Source: a virus. Taken from it: 21,006 nucleotides of DNA. The stretch's first letter is position 1; every line of letters begins with the position of its first letter. This document shows, piece by piece, positions 7,707 through 15,840 of this stretch. The notes below the pieces were generated by a model. That model was not told where the DNA came from and made no database searches. It saw only the letters and a list, made by a program, of their open reading frames with translations. The stretch covers positions 1 to 21,006 of the IMG/VR virus record IMGVR_UViG_3300002835_001332. One strand, given 5' to 3'. Position numbers and translations under genes: made by a program.

Positions 7707-8003
7707 ATGAAACTTTCACAAATCACAGCAAAACCCCAACTAATCGAAGTAGTCATTGATGATGAAGATACCATCAGTGAGTTTGGCGAGTCATTGTCAT
7801 TCTATACTTGGGATCGTCAACCAATGGATGTGTTTCTCAAATTAGCAAATATTGAGCAAGACGCAGACAACAACGTAATTGCAATCGTAAAAACATTAAT
7901 CTTAGATGAGAATGGCAAAGAGATTCTTGCAGATAACAGAACCTTGCCTGCAAAGTTATTGATGAAATCAATTGCAAAGGTTACTGAATTGCTGGGAAAG
8001 TAA
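7707..8003 (+). CDS. Tail assembly chaperone, lambda G-like (0-frame product)
   Basis: A 98-residue acidic protein just upstream of the tape-measure region, the place of the lambda G / GT chaperone pair that coats the tape-measure protein and recruits tube subunits. AAGGAGA at 7693-7699 is a strong ribosome binding site. The sequence FYTWDRQPMDVFLKLANIEQ and the overall size fit phage tail assembly chaperones. Its last codons read CTG GGA AAG TAA and contain a GGGAAAG slip site, so a fraction of ribosomes should shift -1 and continue to 8266, making a 186-residue fusion. Family call is from context plus the frameshift arrangement. Confidence 0.75.
   Translation: MKLSQITAKPQLIEVVIDDEDTISEFGESLSFYTWDRQPMDVFLKLANIEQDADNNVIAIVKTLILDENGKEILADNRTLPAKLLMKSIAKVTELLGK
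7994..8000 (+). promoter_or_regulatory. Programmed -1 ribosomal frameshift site GGGAAAG
   Basis: GGGAAAG is in the proper register (CT-G GGA AAG-TAA). The two tRNAs can re-pair on GGG and AAA, after which translation continues with GTA at 8000. The 0-frame stop follows immediately. The same heptamer is used in the lambda G-T frameshift. The -1 frame is open from 7988 to the stop at 8264-8266. A weak hairpin (TGATA 8008-8012 with TATCA 8020-8024) lies 7 bases downstream. Confidence 0.9.
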
Positions 8004-8266
8004 CAAATGATAGTGTCGATATCAAGTCACAAAAAATGGCTATGATATTGATGATTGACGAGTTGAGCAAGAGATATGGTCTCTTGCCCAGCGAGGTTAT
8101 TAGAAGAGCAGATACTTTTGATGTTTGGATTATGGACTGTTCATTATCATTCCACAAATATCATGAGTACAAGCAGGGCCATAATGGTAAGGCGCCAGTC
8201 CCAGATTATAGCACTGACGAATTGAAATCTATGTTAGCGAGGAACAGAAAAGATGTTAAAGGCTAA
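8000..8266 (+). CDS. Tail assembly chaperone T domain, made by -1 frameshift from the upstream gene
   Basis: The second part of the GT-type chaperone, 88 codons from the slip site to the stop. It has an ATG at 8036 (76 residues), but no ribosome binding site stands before it (TCAAGTCACAAAA), which argues against independent initiation. In the lambda system the T domain binds the tail tube protein while the G domain binds the tape measure. Here the segment contains a helical stretch (MIDELSKRYGLLPSEVIRRADTFDVWIMDCS), a pattern common in T-domain proteins of siphophages. Its end overlaps the next gene by 14 bases. The fusion would be 186 residues. Confidence 0.8.
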   Translation, partial: VTNDSVDIKSQKMAMILMIDELSKRYGLLPSEVIRRADTFDVWIMDCSLSFHKYHEYKQGHNGKAPVPDYSTDELKSMLARNRKDVKG

Positions 8267-8543
8267 AATTGTTGTTAACAATATCACACCTAGTGCTACT
8301 AGAATTCAAAATGCACTTGCTAAGTTGCCTCAAGAAGCATACAAAGTGTTCAAAGACAACACACCTATTAAAACAGGTAATGCACGTAGAAAAACTCGAC
8401 TATCAGGCGACACTATCAGAGCAGATTACCCTTACGCAGAAAAATTAAACGAAGGTTACAGTAAGCAAGCACCACAAGGCATGGTTACACCAACAGAAAA
8501 GTTTTTGCGCAAGCGAATCAGAGAAATATTGCGTGGAAAATAA
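8253..8543 (+). CDS. HK97 gp10-like tail/neck protein
   Basis: A 96-residue basic protein with the pattern TPIKTGNARRKTRL ... YPYAEKLNEGYSKQAPQGMV.PTEKFLRKRI, which matches the HK97-gp10-like family (TPxxTG...RxS...YAxxxxxG...P.GF..P). Family members act at the head-tail interface or tail completion. GAGGAA about 8 bases before the ATG lies inside the end of the T-domain reading frame. The position after the chaperones and directly before the tape measure is unusual; the family normally sits ahead of the tube gene. Confidence 0.75.
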   Translation: MLKAKIVVNNITPSATRIQNALAKLPQEAYKVFKDNTPIKTGNARRKTRLSGDTIRADYPYAEKLNEGYSKQAPQGMVTPTEKFLRKRIREILRGK

Positions 8544-8551
8544 GGTGACCT

Positions 8552-11014
8552 ATGGCAGACTTAAAATATTCAGTAGAGATTGATACCAGAGGCGCAACAA
8601 GCGCACTTAATGGATTAAAGGCAGCAATCGCAGGTGTTGTTGCTGGCTTAACCACAGGTGTACTTGTTGATTTCGCAGACTCTATTACATCATTAAAGAA
8701 TAAACTTGCCACAATCACACCTGAACTAGCAAATGTTGATAAGCAATTCAAAGCAATTGCTGCCATTGCTATTAGTTCAAGAACACCACTAGAACAAACT
8801 GGTGACTTGTACTTTAGAATTGCACGTGCGGCTGATGATTTAGGTATCAGCCAGCAAGAAGCCGCAAACATTACAGATAGTGTTGCAAAAGCAATCAGTG
8901 CTACTGGATTGTCTGCACAAGAAGCCGCAGGTCCACTATTACAATTGGGCCAGGCATTGCAATCAGGGCGTTTTCAGGGTGATGAATTACGTAGTATCTT
9001 AGAAGGTATGCCTGTTGTTGCTAAGGCAATGGCAGACAGTCTAGGTGTTACTGTTGGTGAACTACGTGAACTTGGTAGTCAAGGTAAGATTACTGGTGAT
9101 GTGTTTGTGCAAGCAATGCGCAAAGCAAAAGACAGTATTGATGAAGCATTCTTACGTACACAACCTACAATCAAGCAAGCATTTGAAACATTAAAGACAA
9201 GCAGTAAACTTGCATTTGATGAGTTTGAGAAGAACTCTAAAACAGGTGCTTCAACAGCACGTGTAATCGAATATCTTGGCTTTATGATGTTCAAGGCTGC
9301 TAAGAATATTGATGAATTTATTGGCCCACTAAAGATTCTAATTCAAATTCTTGCAACACTTGCTACATTTACTATTGTTGGTAGAGTAATTAGAGCAATT
9401 GGTGCTGCCTTTACTGCAACATCAACAGCCATTTCTACCTTTTCTGCGGCCGCAACAGGGGCAGTAAGTACTTTCAGAGCAGGATTTGCTTCTTTAGGTA
9501 GAACAGTTGAAGTTGCTACATGGTATATTGCACGTTTCATGAAAGGCAATGCAACCTTAAGCAGTTTGTTAGTGGATCTTGGAAAAAGATTCGCATTCGT
9601 TAGACAGGGCGTTGGTCTCTTAGGTAAAGCATTCGTATCAATTAAAGGTTACTTATTGCAATTAGCAACAGCGATTGCAAGTTTTCTTGGTATTGACGCA
9701 TTAATTGACAAGATTAAAGAAATTGGCAGTGGCACAGGCGAAACTGCTGATGATATGGCTGACTTCCGTAAAGAACTAGCCAACATGAAGAATGGCTTGG
9801 ACGATACTGCTGGTGCAGGCGCAAGTGCCATTGCAACACAAAAAGAACTTGCTAGAGCCGCCGCAGAAGCCGCATATCAATTAGCACTTGAAGCAAAACA
9901 ATATCACGATGCAGTAGCAGAACAGAAGAAAAATCTTAAAACACAAATGGAAAACATTGGTGTTGCAGAAGATATCTTGCGTGTTCGTGAAAATCTTTTA
10001 GAGTTTGATAGAAACTATGCTCAAGAAGAGAAAAGATTAAGCGAAGCAATTGCTAAAGCAAGTTTAAGTAAAGATGACAAAGAACGCAAGAGCATTGCGT
10101 CATTAAGAGAATACTTAAAACAATTACGTGAATCACGTGACGCAGACCGTGCTGCCATTGAAGGTCAAACACAAGCAATCAACGAAAAGTTGGCCGCTGA
10201 CAGATTACAACAATATCAGACAGAAGCACTCATCAAAGCAAATGAAGAGTTGCAAAAAGTCCAAGATGACATTGCCAAATTGACAATGACTGAAATGGAA
10301 AAGAAATATTATGATATTGATAGAGCAGCCAAGCAAGCAGCCGAATCTGCTATTCGTGCAGAAGAAAAGATTCGTGGACGCAAGTTAACAACTAACGAAG
10401 CAAAAGCATATTATGATGCGGCAAAGCAAGGTGCTGAAGAACTCAAAACAGCAAATCAAGACCTTGTTAATCAGTCAATGACATTTGATACTGGTTGGAA
10501 GCAAGCACTCAATAACTATTTGACAGAAAGCACAGATAAAGCCGCACAAGCAAAACGTGTGTTTGAAGGATTTACAAAGGGCATTGAAGATGCATTCGTA
10601 AACTTTGCTAAGACAGGTAAGTTGTCATTCAAAGACCTATTGAACTTCATGCTTGAAGAGTTTGTACGTAGCAACGTAAGAAACTTGTTCGCAGATATCT
10701 TCGGTGGTGGTGGCAGTGGTGGCAGTACTATTGGTAGCATTTTTAAGTCAATCTTTGGTCTTCGTGCTGATGGTGGCCCTGCACAAGCAAATAAACCATA
10801 TATTGTTGGTGAGGAAGGTCCAGAACTATTCGTACCTAAAGGAACTGGTACAGTATTGCCTAATGGTGTTGGTATGGGTGGCACAACAAATAACACTTAT
10901 ATTACTAACAACATTCAAGCAGTTGACGCAAAGAGTGTTGCGCAATTATTTGCTACAAATCGCAAAGCATTGTTAGGGTCAGTTGAAATGGCACGTAAAG
11001 AATTGCCGTACTAA
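8552..11014 (+). CDS. Tape measure protein
   Basis: An 820-residue protein that sets tail length and is ejected with DNA. The N-terminal third carries the tape-measure domain pattern (SSRTPLEQTGDLYFRIARA, LQLGQALQSGRFQGDELRSI, LEGMPVVAKAMADSLGVTVG, ELRELGSQGKITGDVFVQAM). A hydrophobic, potentially membrane-active stretch follows near residues 260-300, then long charged helices (about 420-560) rich in Ala, Glu, Lys and Gln. The C-terminus has the lambda gpH-like end: FKDLLNFMLEEFVRSNVRNL, a Gly-rich linker, and ADGGP...PYIVGEEGPELFVP from residue 739. At about 0.15 nm per residue the tail would be roughly 120 nm long. AAGGTGA is the ribosome binding site. I see no lytic transglycosylase motif. 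Confidence 0.95.
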   Translation: MADLKYSVEIDTRGATSALNGLKAAIAGVVAGLTTGVLVDFADSITSLKNKLATITPELANVDKQFKAIAAIAISSRTPLEQTGDLYFRIARAADDLGISQQEAANITDSVAKAISATGLSAQEAAGPLLQLGQALQSGRFQGDELRSILEGMPVVAKAMADSLGVTVGELRELGSQGKITGDVFVQAMRKAKDSIDEAFLRTQPTIKQAFETLKTSSKLAFDEFEKNSKTGASTARVIEYLGFMMFKAAKNIDEFIGPLKILIQILATLATFTIVGRVIRAIGAAFTATSTAISTFSAAATGAVSTFRAGFASLGRTVEVATWYIARFMKGNATLSSLLVDLGKRFAFVRQGVGLLGKAFVSIKGYLLQLATAIASFLGIDALIDKIKEIGSGTGETADDMADFRKELANMKNGLDDTAGAGASAIATQKELARAAAEAAYQLALEAKQYHDAVAEQKKNLKTQMENIGVAEDILRVRENLLEFDRNYAQEEKRLSEAIAKASLSKDDKERKSIASLREYLKQLRESRDADRAAIEGQTQAINEKLAADRLQQYQTEALIKANEELQKVQDDIAKLTMTEMEKKYYDIDRAAKQAAESAIRAEEKIRGRKLTTNEAKAYYDAAKQGAEELKTANQDLVNQSMTFDTGWKQALNNYLTESTDKAAQAKRVFEGFTKGIEDAFVNFAKTGKLSFKDLLNFMLEEFVRSNVRNLFADIFGGGGSGGSTIGSIFKSIFGLRADGGPAQANKPYIVGEEGPELFVPKGTGTVLPNGVGMGGTTNNTYITNNIQAVDAKSVAQLFATNRKALLGSVEMARKELPY

Positions 11015-11029
11015 TAATAGGAATAAGAT

Positions 11030-11719
11030 ATGTCAGGATTACAGACAATTATTAACAATTGCAACGGGATAACAATCAATCGTAGAAAGGTTGTTGGTAT
11101 TCAGTATACACGCAATGAAAGTCCACGCACAAGTTTAACGCCAACATATAACCCTTGGCGCTTTAGTGTTCAGATGCCAGGTTCATTGCGTTATAACGAA
11201 GCACGTAGTTTAATGGAAGCAATCGACACATTGGATCGTTATACACCACAAACAATTACGTTTGGTAATGTAAGTTGCTTGAACTGGATCTTTAGATATC
11301 AGGGTGCAATGACTAGTGGACAGATTAATACAATCACAGTGCAATCATTTACAGGCAATCAGTTAGTATTAACTGGTCTACCTACTGTAGGATCAAGCAC
11401 AGTATTGTTTGAACCTAATGACTTGATTCAGATTGGTACAAATCCATATCCATTCACTAGCACTACACAAATATTACGTGGTAGTGGAAGTACAGTAACA
11501 ATTACAACAAATAGACCTAACATCATTAGTTCAAGCGTAGTAGGATTAGGAATCACAGTTGGCAATGCATGTCAATTTAGAGTTTTCTGTCCTAACATGC
11601 CAACATATAGTTTAAGTCCAGGCGGCTATCAGAAAAATTCAAGTGGTGTTGTTGTTGGCAACGCACTTATTAACTTTGATAGTGAGTTTGACCTATATGA
11701 GTGGGTAGGAACAACATAA
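11030..11719 (+). CDS. Distal tail / minor tail-like protein
   Basis: A 229-residue, beta-rich protein directly after the tape measure, the usual place for the distal tail protein or lambda M/L-type minor tail proteins that start the tail tip. The N-terminal part (GIQYTRNESPRTSLTPTYNPWRF, split by position around residues 24-46) is followed by MPGSLRYNEARSLMEAIDTL and then by a Thr/Ser/Asn-rich beta insert around residues 95-185 that looks like an added Ig-like domain. AGGAATAAG precedes the ATG. Exact orthology is uncertain. Confidence 0.6.
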   Translation: MSGLQTIINNCNGITINRRKVVGIQYTRNESPRTSLTPTYNPWRFSVQMPGSLRYNEARSLMEAIDTLDRYTPQTITFGNVSCLNWIFRYQGAMTSGQINTITVQSFTGNQLVLTGLPTVGSSTVLFEPNDLIQIGTNPYPFTSTTQILRGSGSTVTITTNRPNIISSSVVGLGITVGNACQFRVFCPNMPTYSLSPGGYQKNSSGVVVGNALINFDSEFDLYEWVGTT

Positions 11720-11729
11720 GGAACAAATC

Positions 11730-12419
11730 ATGGAAAATATCCCAGAGGTAGCCAATAGTCCACCGTTTATTAACAGTGCTGAGTTTGTCAAACTCACAGT
11801 GTATAACGAATATGGCAACACAGCAAACGTAAACGTTTATACGTTTAGTTCTGCATATAAGTCAGAGACTATTGCAAACACAGTTTATGAACCACTAGGT
11901 GGGCTGATACAAGTTGGTGCGCAAGCACGTGACTTGCGTGTAACATCAGCAGACACTAGTATCAGTTTAAGTGGTGTAGATGGTAACAACATCTATATCG
12001 TGCTTGGTACAAACATCAAAGGTAGCAAAGTAGAAATCATTCGTGGCTTTTATGGCACAAGTGACGGTAACGTTGCTAACTTATATAACCTAACAAATAC
12101 ATACCCTCGTTTCACAGGTATCGTAACTAGTTACAGTGTTAATGAAGAACGTGAAGGTGAGAATGACAACTTCACAGTTGCTATTAACGCAAGCAGTTAC
12201 AAAGCAGTACTTGAAAACAGGGTTGCAGGTCGTAAGACGAACAAAAGCAGTTGGCAGGTGTTTAACTCAACTGACAGTGGAATGAATAACGTGTATTCCA
12301 TCGCTGACCAAGCGTTTGAGTTTGGCAAGAAGCCAACAGGCACACCAATCAACAGCAGTGGTGCTGGACTTGGTCGTGGACAGTTTGGAACTGAGCAATC
12401 ATATATCCAGGAAAATTAA
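11730..12419 (+). CDS. Tail hub-like minor tail protein
   Basis: A 229-residue protein with the pattern of phage tail hub / lambda L-like minor tail proteins: an N-terminal beta segment (EFVKLTVYNEYG), a central GVDGNNIYIVLGTNIKGSKV stretch, and near the end the characteristic RVAGRKTNKSSWQVFNSTDS-GMNNV motif (about residues 165-190). These proteins form the hub ring that links the tube end to the J-like central protein. AAGGAACAA is the ribosome binding site. The C-terminus is Gly-rich and disordered-looking. Confidence 0.65.
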   Translation: MENIPEVANSPPFINSAEFVKLTVYNEYGNTANVNVYTFSSAYKSETIANTVYEPLGGLIQVGAQARDLRVTSADTSISLSGVDGNNIYIVLGTNIKGSKVEIIRGFYGTSDGNVANLYNLTNTYPRFTGIVTSYSVNEEREGENDNFTVAINASSYKAVLENRVAGRKTNKSSWQVFNSTDSGMNNVYSIADQAFEFGKKPTGTPINSSGAGLGRGQFGTEQSYIQEN

Positions 12420-12422
12420 CAA

Positions 12423-12875
12423 ATGAACATTAGATTAGCAAATAAATTTGACCAACCACATATCTTTAAAATGCTACGCAATTTTAGAGACTGTAGCCCT
12501 ATTCAAGTTATGTCTACTATAGACAACGAAGAATACGTCAGTAAGTTATTGAATGCATTGTTGCATGGCAGAGGCGTAGTATTGATTGCAGAGAAAGAAG
12601 AACCAGTAGGTATGCTCATGGCTGTGATTGACCAAAATGTGTGGGATCCAAATGTATTTCTAATGAAGGAACTTGTTTATTGGGTTGAACCTGAATATAG
12701 AGGAACTACAGCAGGATATAGATTATTAGCAAAGTATAACGAACTTGCCAAAGAATTAGTTGATGAAGGCAGAATTAGTTTTTATACTATGAGCAAGTTG
12801 GCAAAATCTCCTGACTTAGATTATGGTAGATTTGGCTATCAACGAGTCGAAGAAACTTGGGTAGCAGGAGTATAA
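12423..12875 (+). CDS. GNAT-family N-acetyltransferase-like protein
   Basis: A 150-residue protein with a GNAT outline: N-terminal beta strand and helix (MNIRLANKFDQPHIFKMLRN), central strands (VVLIAEKEEPVGMLMAVI), motif A strand-helix KELVYWVEPEYRGTTAGYRL with the acetyl-CoA-binding segment R93-G-T-T-A-G98, and a C-terminal FGYQRVEETWV strand. The pyrophosphate loop is a variant of Q/RxxGxG/A, with Thr at the fourth position. Such enzymes transfer an acetyl group from acetyl-CoA to an amine; the substrate is unknown. The gene starts 3 bases after the hub-like gene and ends one base before the J-like gene, so it is firmly inside the tail-tip operon, at the position where lambda has K and I. 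Confidence 0.78.
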   Translation: MNIRLANKFDQPHIFKMLRNFRDCSPIQVMSTIDNEEYVSKLLNALLHGRGVVLIAEKEEPVGMLMAVIDQNVWDPNVFLMKELVYWVEPEYRGTTAGYRLLAKYNELAKELVDEGRISFYTMSKLAKSPDLDYGRFGYQRVEETWVAGV

Positions 12876-12876
12876 C

Positions 12877-15807
12877 ATGGCATTAGTAACAGCATTAGTG
12901 GCAGCAGTTGGATTGACGGGCTTTACTGCCACAGTCGCAACATTTGCAATTAGAACAGTTTTAAGTATTGGCGTTAGCAAACTTATTGGTAACAGATTAG
13001 GTAGCAAAGCCGCAGGCGCAGAACCAGCAGGTTCACGTGTGCAGTTGCCACCTGCTACTGATAACAAACTACCTGTAATTTATGGTAGTGCGTTTGTTGG
13101 ACCAATCATTACAGATGCAAAAATCAGTGCAGACCAAAAGACAATGTGGTATGTCTGTACATTTGCAGAACATACAGACACTACAGCAGGCAGTGGATAC
13201 ACATTTGACCAACTATTTTATGATGGTAAACTTGTAACGTTTGGTGCAGGCGATTATGGTGGCAATAACAAAGTTGTAAGTTTGACAACAAACACACAAG
13301 GTGGTGGTACTGTTGATACTAAAGTCAATGGTAACTTATGGATCTATTTGTTCCCTAATGGCGTAGCAGGTAGTCAGGCAGGTGGTAACACTGGATCAAC
13401 AAGCGCAGTTACTATTATGAGTGACAGCAATATTCCTATCAATCAAAGATGGAATGAACCTGCAATTTATACAAACAATGGTCAAAGTGTGCAAATGTCA
13501 AATTGTGCGTTTGCTATCATCAAAGTTGTTTTCAATGAAAATGCAGGTACAACACAAATTGGCGCACTAAGCGCAAAGATTACAAATACACTAACAAAAC
13601 CAGGTAGTGTAATCAAAGACTATCTATTGAATTCACGTTATGGTTGTGGTATTCCTCTTGCTAATATTGATACAGCAAGTTTGACTACATTAGATACTTA
13701 TTCAGATTTGCCTGTGTACTACACACCACAAGGTGGAGGACCATTAACATCGCAAGTACGATATCGTGTCAATGGTCCATTGGATACAGGTCAAGATTGC
13801 TTGACTAACTTACAGTTATTAGTTGATAGTTGCGATAGTTGGTTGCAATACAGCGAACTGACTGGCAAGTGGAAAGTTGTTATCAATCAAAGTTATACAG
13901 AAGCAGGCGAAACACTGAGTAGTTTGTATAGTGTTGATAATGACAACTTAGTTGGTGGCATTGATATCAGTCCTATTGATTTGAACGCAAGTTACAATCA
14001 GTTGGAAGTACAATATCCAAACGAAAACATCAAAGACCAAACAGACTTCATCTTTGTTAACTTGTTCACTGAATATCCAAGTTTGATTAGTGAGAACGAA
14101 CCACTAAACAAACTTACATTGCAGTCACAGATTATGAACAACTTTGTGCAAGCAAAGTTTATTGGTATTCGCAGACTATTGCAAGCACGTGAAGATTTAG
14201 TCATTAGTTTTGCAACAGACTATAGTGGTATTCAAGTAGAAGCAGGTGATGTTATCAAGGTAACATTAAGTCAATATGGCTGGACTAACAAATTGTTTAG
14301 AGTCAGTAATGTTACTGAAGAAAAGTATCCAGATGGTAATCTTGGTGCTAGATTAGTTGCGTTTGAATACAATGACAGTATCTATGACGATGATTTAGAT
14401 ATCACTGACTTTGTGCCAGCAGATAACACAGGTTTAACTGATCCTAACATTATTAGTACTCCAGATGCCCCACAGATTTTAGTAAATGATTTAGGAACTA
14501 TTGATACTTTCCAAGTATTTGGTAATGTGCCTGACACTGGACTAGTAACTAATCTTGATTTTAATTTTGGTACAGATAGTAATGTATCAAATCATACATT
14601 TTATAGCACAGTTAATAATGCCAATGGTATACCTTTAACTAATAGCGACAGTGCAAATAGTGTTTACAATACATATGTTGTAGATGTAAGTACTTTGCCT
14701 ACTGGAAATTATTATTGGTCTTTAACAGCACGTAATAGATTTGTTGGTGTTGACAGTAATGCAAGTAACGTTGTTAATTGGAATGGTACTAATGTTAGTA
14801 CACCTAGTGCTACAACATTTTGCAATGCAACTAGTAATGGAACTATTATTACATCAGATGCATTGCCGTTTGGAGGAACTGGTAATAGTTTTATAGGCTC
14901 GTTTGCAAAAGCCTTTCTTAAGTCTTATGATTTAGAAGTTGTAAGTGGTACTGGTCAATTTGCAGCCAACACTAGAATTACAAGTTTTACAAGTAATACA
15001 CAATATACAATTAACAATGTACCAACTGTTGCATTAAGCAATGCATGTATTAAATTTGTTGGTGGTGGTATTTTTGGTAATAACATTCAAGCAAATACTG
15101 TTACTGGCAATAACATTCAAGCAAATACTGTTACTGGCAATAACATTCAGTCAAATACGATTACTTACAATAATCTTGGTAACACAGTTGTTGCTTTAGG
15201 TCCTTTAGCAAATTACACGTATCAAGTACCTAATCAATTTGCAAATACTGTAACATTACCAGTAAACGTTAGTACTTTTGGCAATATTGCTACTGGTAAC
15301 TTTGACGCCCCTAAATTTATCAATTCAACATATTCAGGAGGAGGTGGATTACATCCATATGCTGATGGTAATGCCACAACTGCTATGGGCTATACTGCAA
15401 ATAGTACAAGCGCATATCAGCCTGCATTTGCAAGTCAGTTAACATTATACAATGGTGATTTAAATTGGTATTGCTTAGAATATGATTCATTTGCTAATAC
15501 TGTTTCTACTAATGAAAGATTGTTTATAAGTGTAGAACATCAATTTTTTGCAAATGCTGATTGTGTAATTCAACTTGCACCTTTTATTACATTTACAGCA
15601 TATCCTGGATTAGCAGTTATTAATACGGCTGGATCATTGTTTACACAAATTTTACCTGCAGGAGCACCAATGTATTCTGATATAGAAACTTCTATTTTTG
15701 GAGCAAACACCATTGATGGTGGCGGAGTTATGATTAGACTTTTGACTAGTTCTGCAAATGTAGTAGCAATATCTGGTGGCTTATCACTTACAAAGTCAAA
15801 ATTATAA
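12877..15807 (+). CDS. J-like tail tip / central fibre protein
   Basis: A 976-residue protein in the place of lambda J, the host-specificity protein at the tail tip. It begins with a hydrophobic stretch (VTALVAAVGLTGFTATVATF), as in many J homologues, then RVQLPPATDNKLPVIYGSAF and the long hub-domain region (NSRYGCGIPLANIDTASL; DSWLQYSELTGKWKVVINQS; EAGDVIKVTLSQYGWTNKLF) up to about residue 520. From residue 529 (PDAPQILV) an FnIII-like domain follows, then beta-rich fibre sequence containing three 10-residue repeats (735-764). The rest is probably surface-exposed and variable. AGGAG lies 7 bases before the ATG. It overlaps nothing and ends 33 bases before the first receptor cassette. Confidence 0.85.
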   Translation: MALVTALVAAVGLTGFTATVATFAIRTVLSIGVSKLIGNRLGSKAAGAEPAGSRVQLPPATDNKLPVIYGSAFVGPIITDAKISADQKTMWYVCTFAEHTDTTAGSGYTFDQLFYDGKLVTFGAGDYGGNNKVVSLTTNTQGGGTVDTKVNGNLWIYLFPNGVAGSQAGGNTGSTSAVTIMSDSNIPINQRWNEPAIYTNNGQSVQMSNCAFAIIKVVFNENAGTTQIGALSAKITNTLTKPGSVIKDYLLNSRYGCGIPLANIDTASLTTLDTYSDLPVYYTPQGGGPLTSQVRYRVNGPLDTGQDCLTNLQLLVDSCDSWLQYSELTGKWKVVINQSYTEAGETLSSLYSVDNDNLVGGIDISPIDLNASYNQLEVQYPNENIKDQTDFIFVNLFTEYPSLISENEPLNKLTLQSQIMNNFVQAKFIGIRRLLQAREDLVISFATDYSGIQVEAGDVIKVTLSQYGWTNKLFRVSNVTEEKYPDGNLGARLVAFEYNDSIYDDDLDITDFVPADNTGLTDPNIISTPDAPQILVNDLGTIDTFQVFGNVPDTGLVTNLDFNFGTDSNVSNHTFYSTVNNANGIPLTNSDSANSVYNTYVVDVSTLPTGNYYWSLTARNRFVGVDSNASNVVNWNGTNVSTPSATTFCNATSNGTIITSDALPFGGTGNSFIGSFAKAFLKSYDLEVVSGTGQFAANTRITSFTSNTQYTINNVPTVALSNACIKFVGGGIFGNNIQANTVTGNNIQANTVTGNNIQSNTITYNNLGNTVVALGPLANYTYQVPNQFANTVTLPVNVSTFGNIATGNFDAPKFINSTYSGGGGLHPYADGNATTAMGYTANSTSAYQPAFASQLTLYNGDLNWYCLEYDSFANTVSTNERLFISVEHQFFANADCVIQLAPFITFTAYPGLAVINTAGSLFTQILPAGAPMYSDIETSIFGANTIDGGGVMIRLLTSSANVVAISGGLSLTKSKL
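15079..15168 (+). repeat. Three tandem 30-base repeats inside J-like gene
   Basis: Units 15079-15108 and 15109-15138 are identical and encode NNIQANTVTG; the third (15139-15168) is degenerate and encodes NNIQSNTITY. Being exactly 10 codons long, copy-number change would keep the frame. The repeat resembles triple-helix or beta-solenoid fibre segments. Confidence 0.95.
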
Positions 15808-15813
15808 AACTTG

Positions 15814-15826
15814 AATAAATACAAAT
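15814..15826 (+). promoter_or_regulatory. T4-late-promoter-like motif before first receptor cassette
   Basis: AATAAATACAAAT lies in the 33-base gap after the J-like gene and begins 27 bases before the next ATG. A transcript starting just after it would have a leader of about 15 bases that still holds the AAGG ribosome binding site. Function is inferred from similarity to the other motifs. Confidence 0.45.
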
Positions 15827-15840
15827 AAGGAAACACGAAC

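Noticed and set aside
8031-8036. Run of six A as an alternative slippery site
   Set aside because: It lies after the 0-frame stop at 8001-8003, so 0-frame ribosomes do not reach it.
8036-8266. Independent gene starting at ATG 8036
   Set aside because: No ribosome binding site precedes it, the frame is open back to 7988, and the slip site GGGAAAG is in the right phase; a frameshift product explains it better.
10516-10896. 126-codon open frame on the - strand within the tape-measure gene
   Set aside because: It lies fully opposite a confident gene, gives a Pro/Ser/Leu-rich translation with no recognisable pattern and has no supporting start signal. The same holds for other antisense frames, such as 8518-8871 and 1209-1505.
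10704-10976. 90-codon + frame inside the tape-measure 3' end
   Set aside because: It is hydrophobic shadow coding in another frame of the well-matched tape-measure C-terminus.
15079-15168. CRISPR-like repeat array
   Set aside because: Units are directly adjacent with no spacers and are in-frame codon repeats of the J-like protein.
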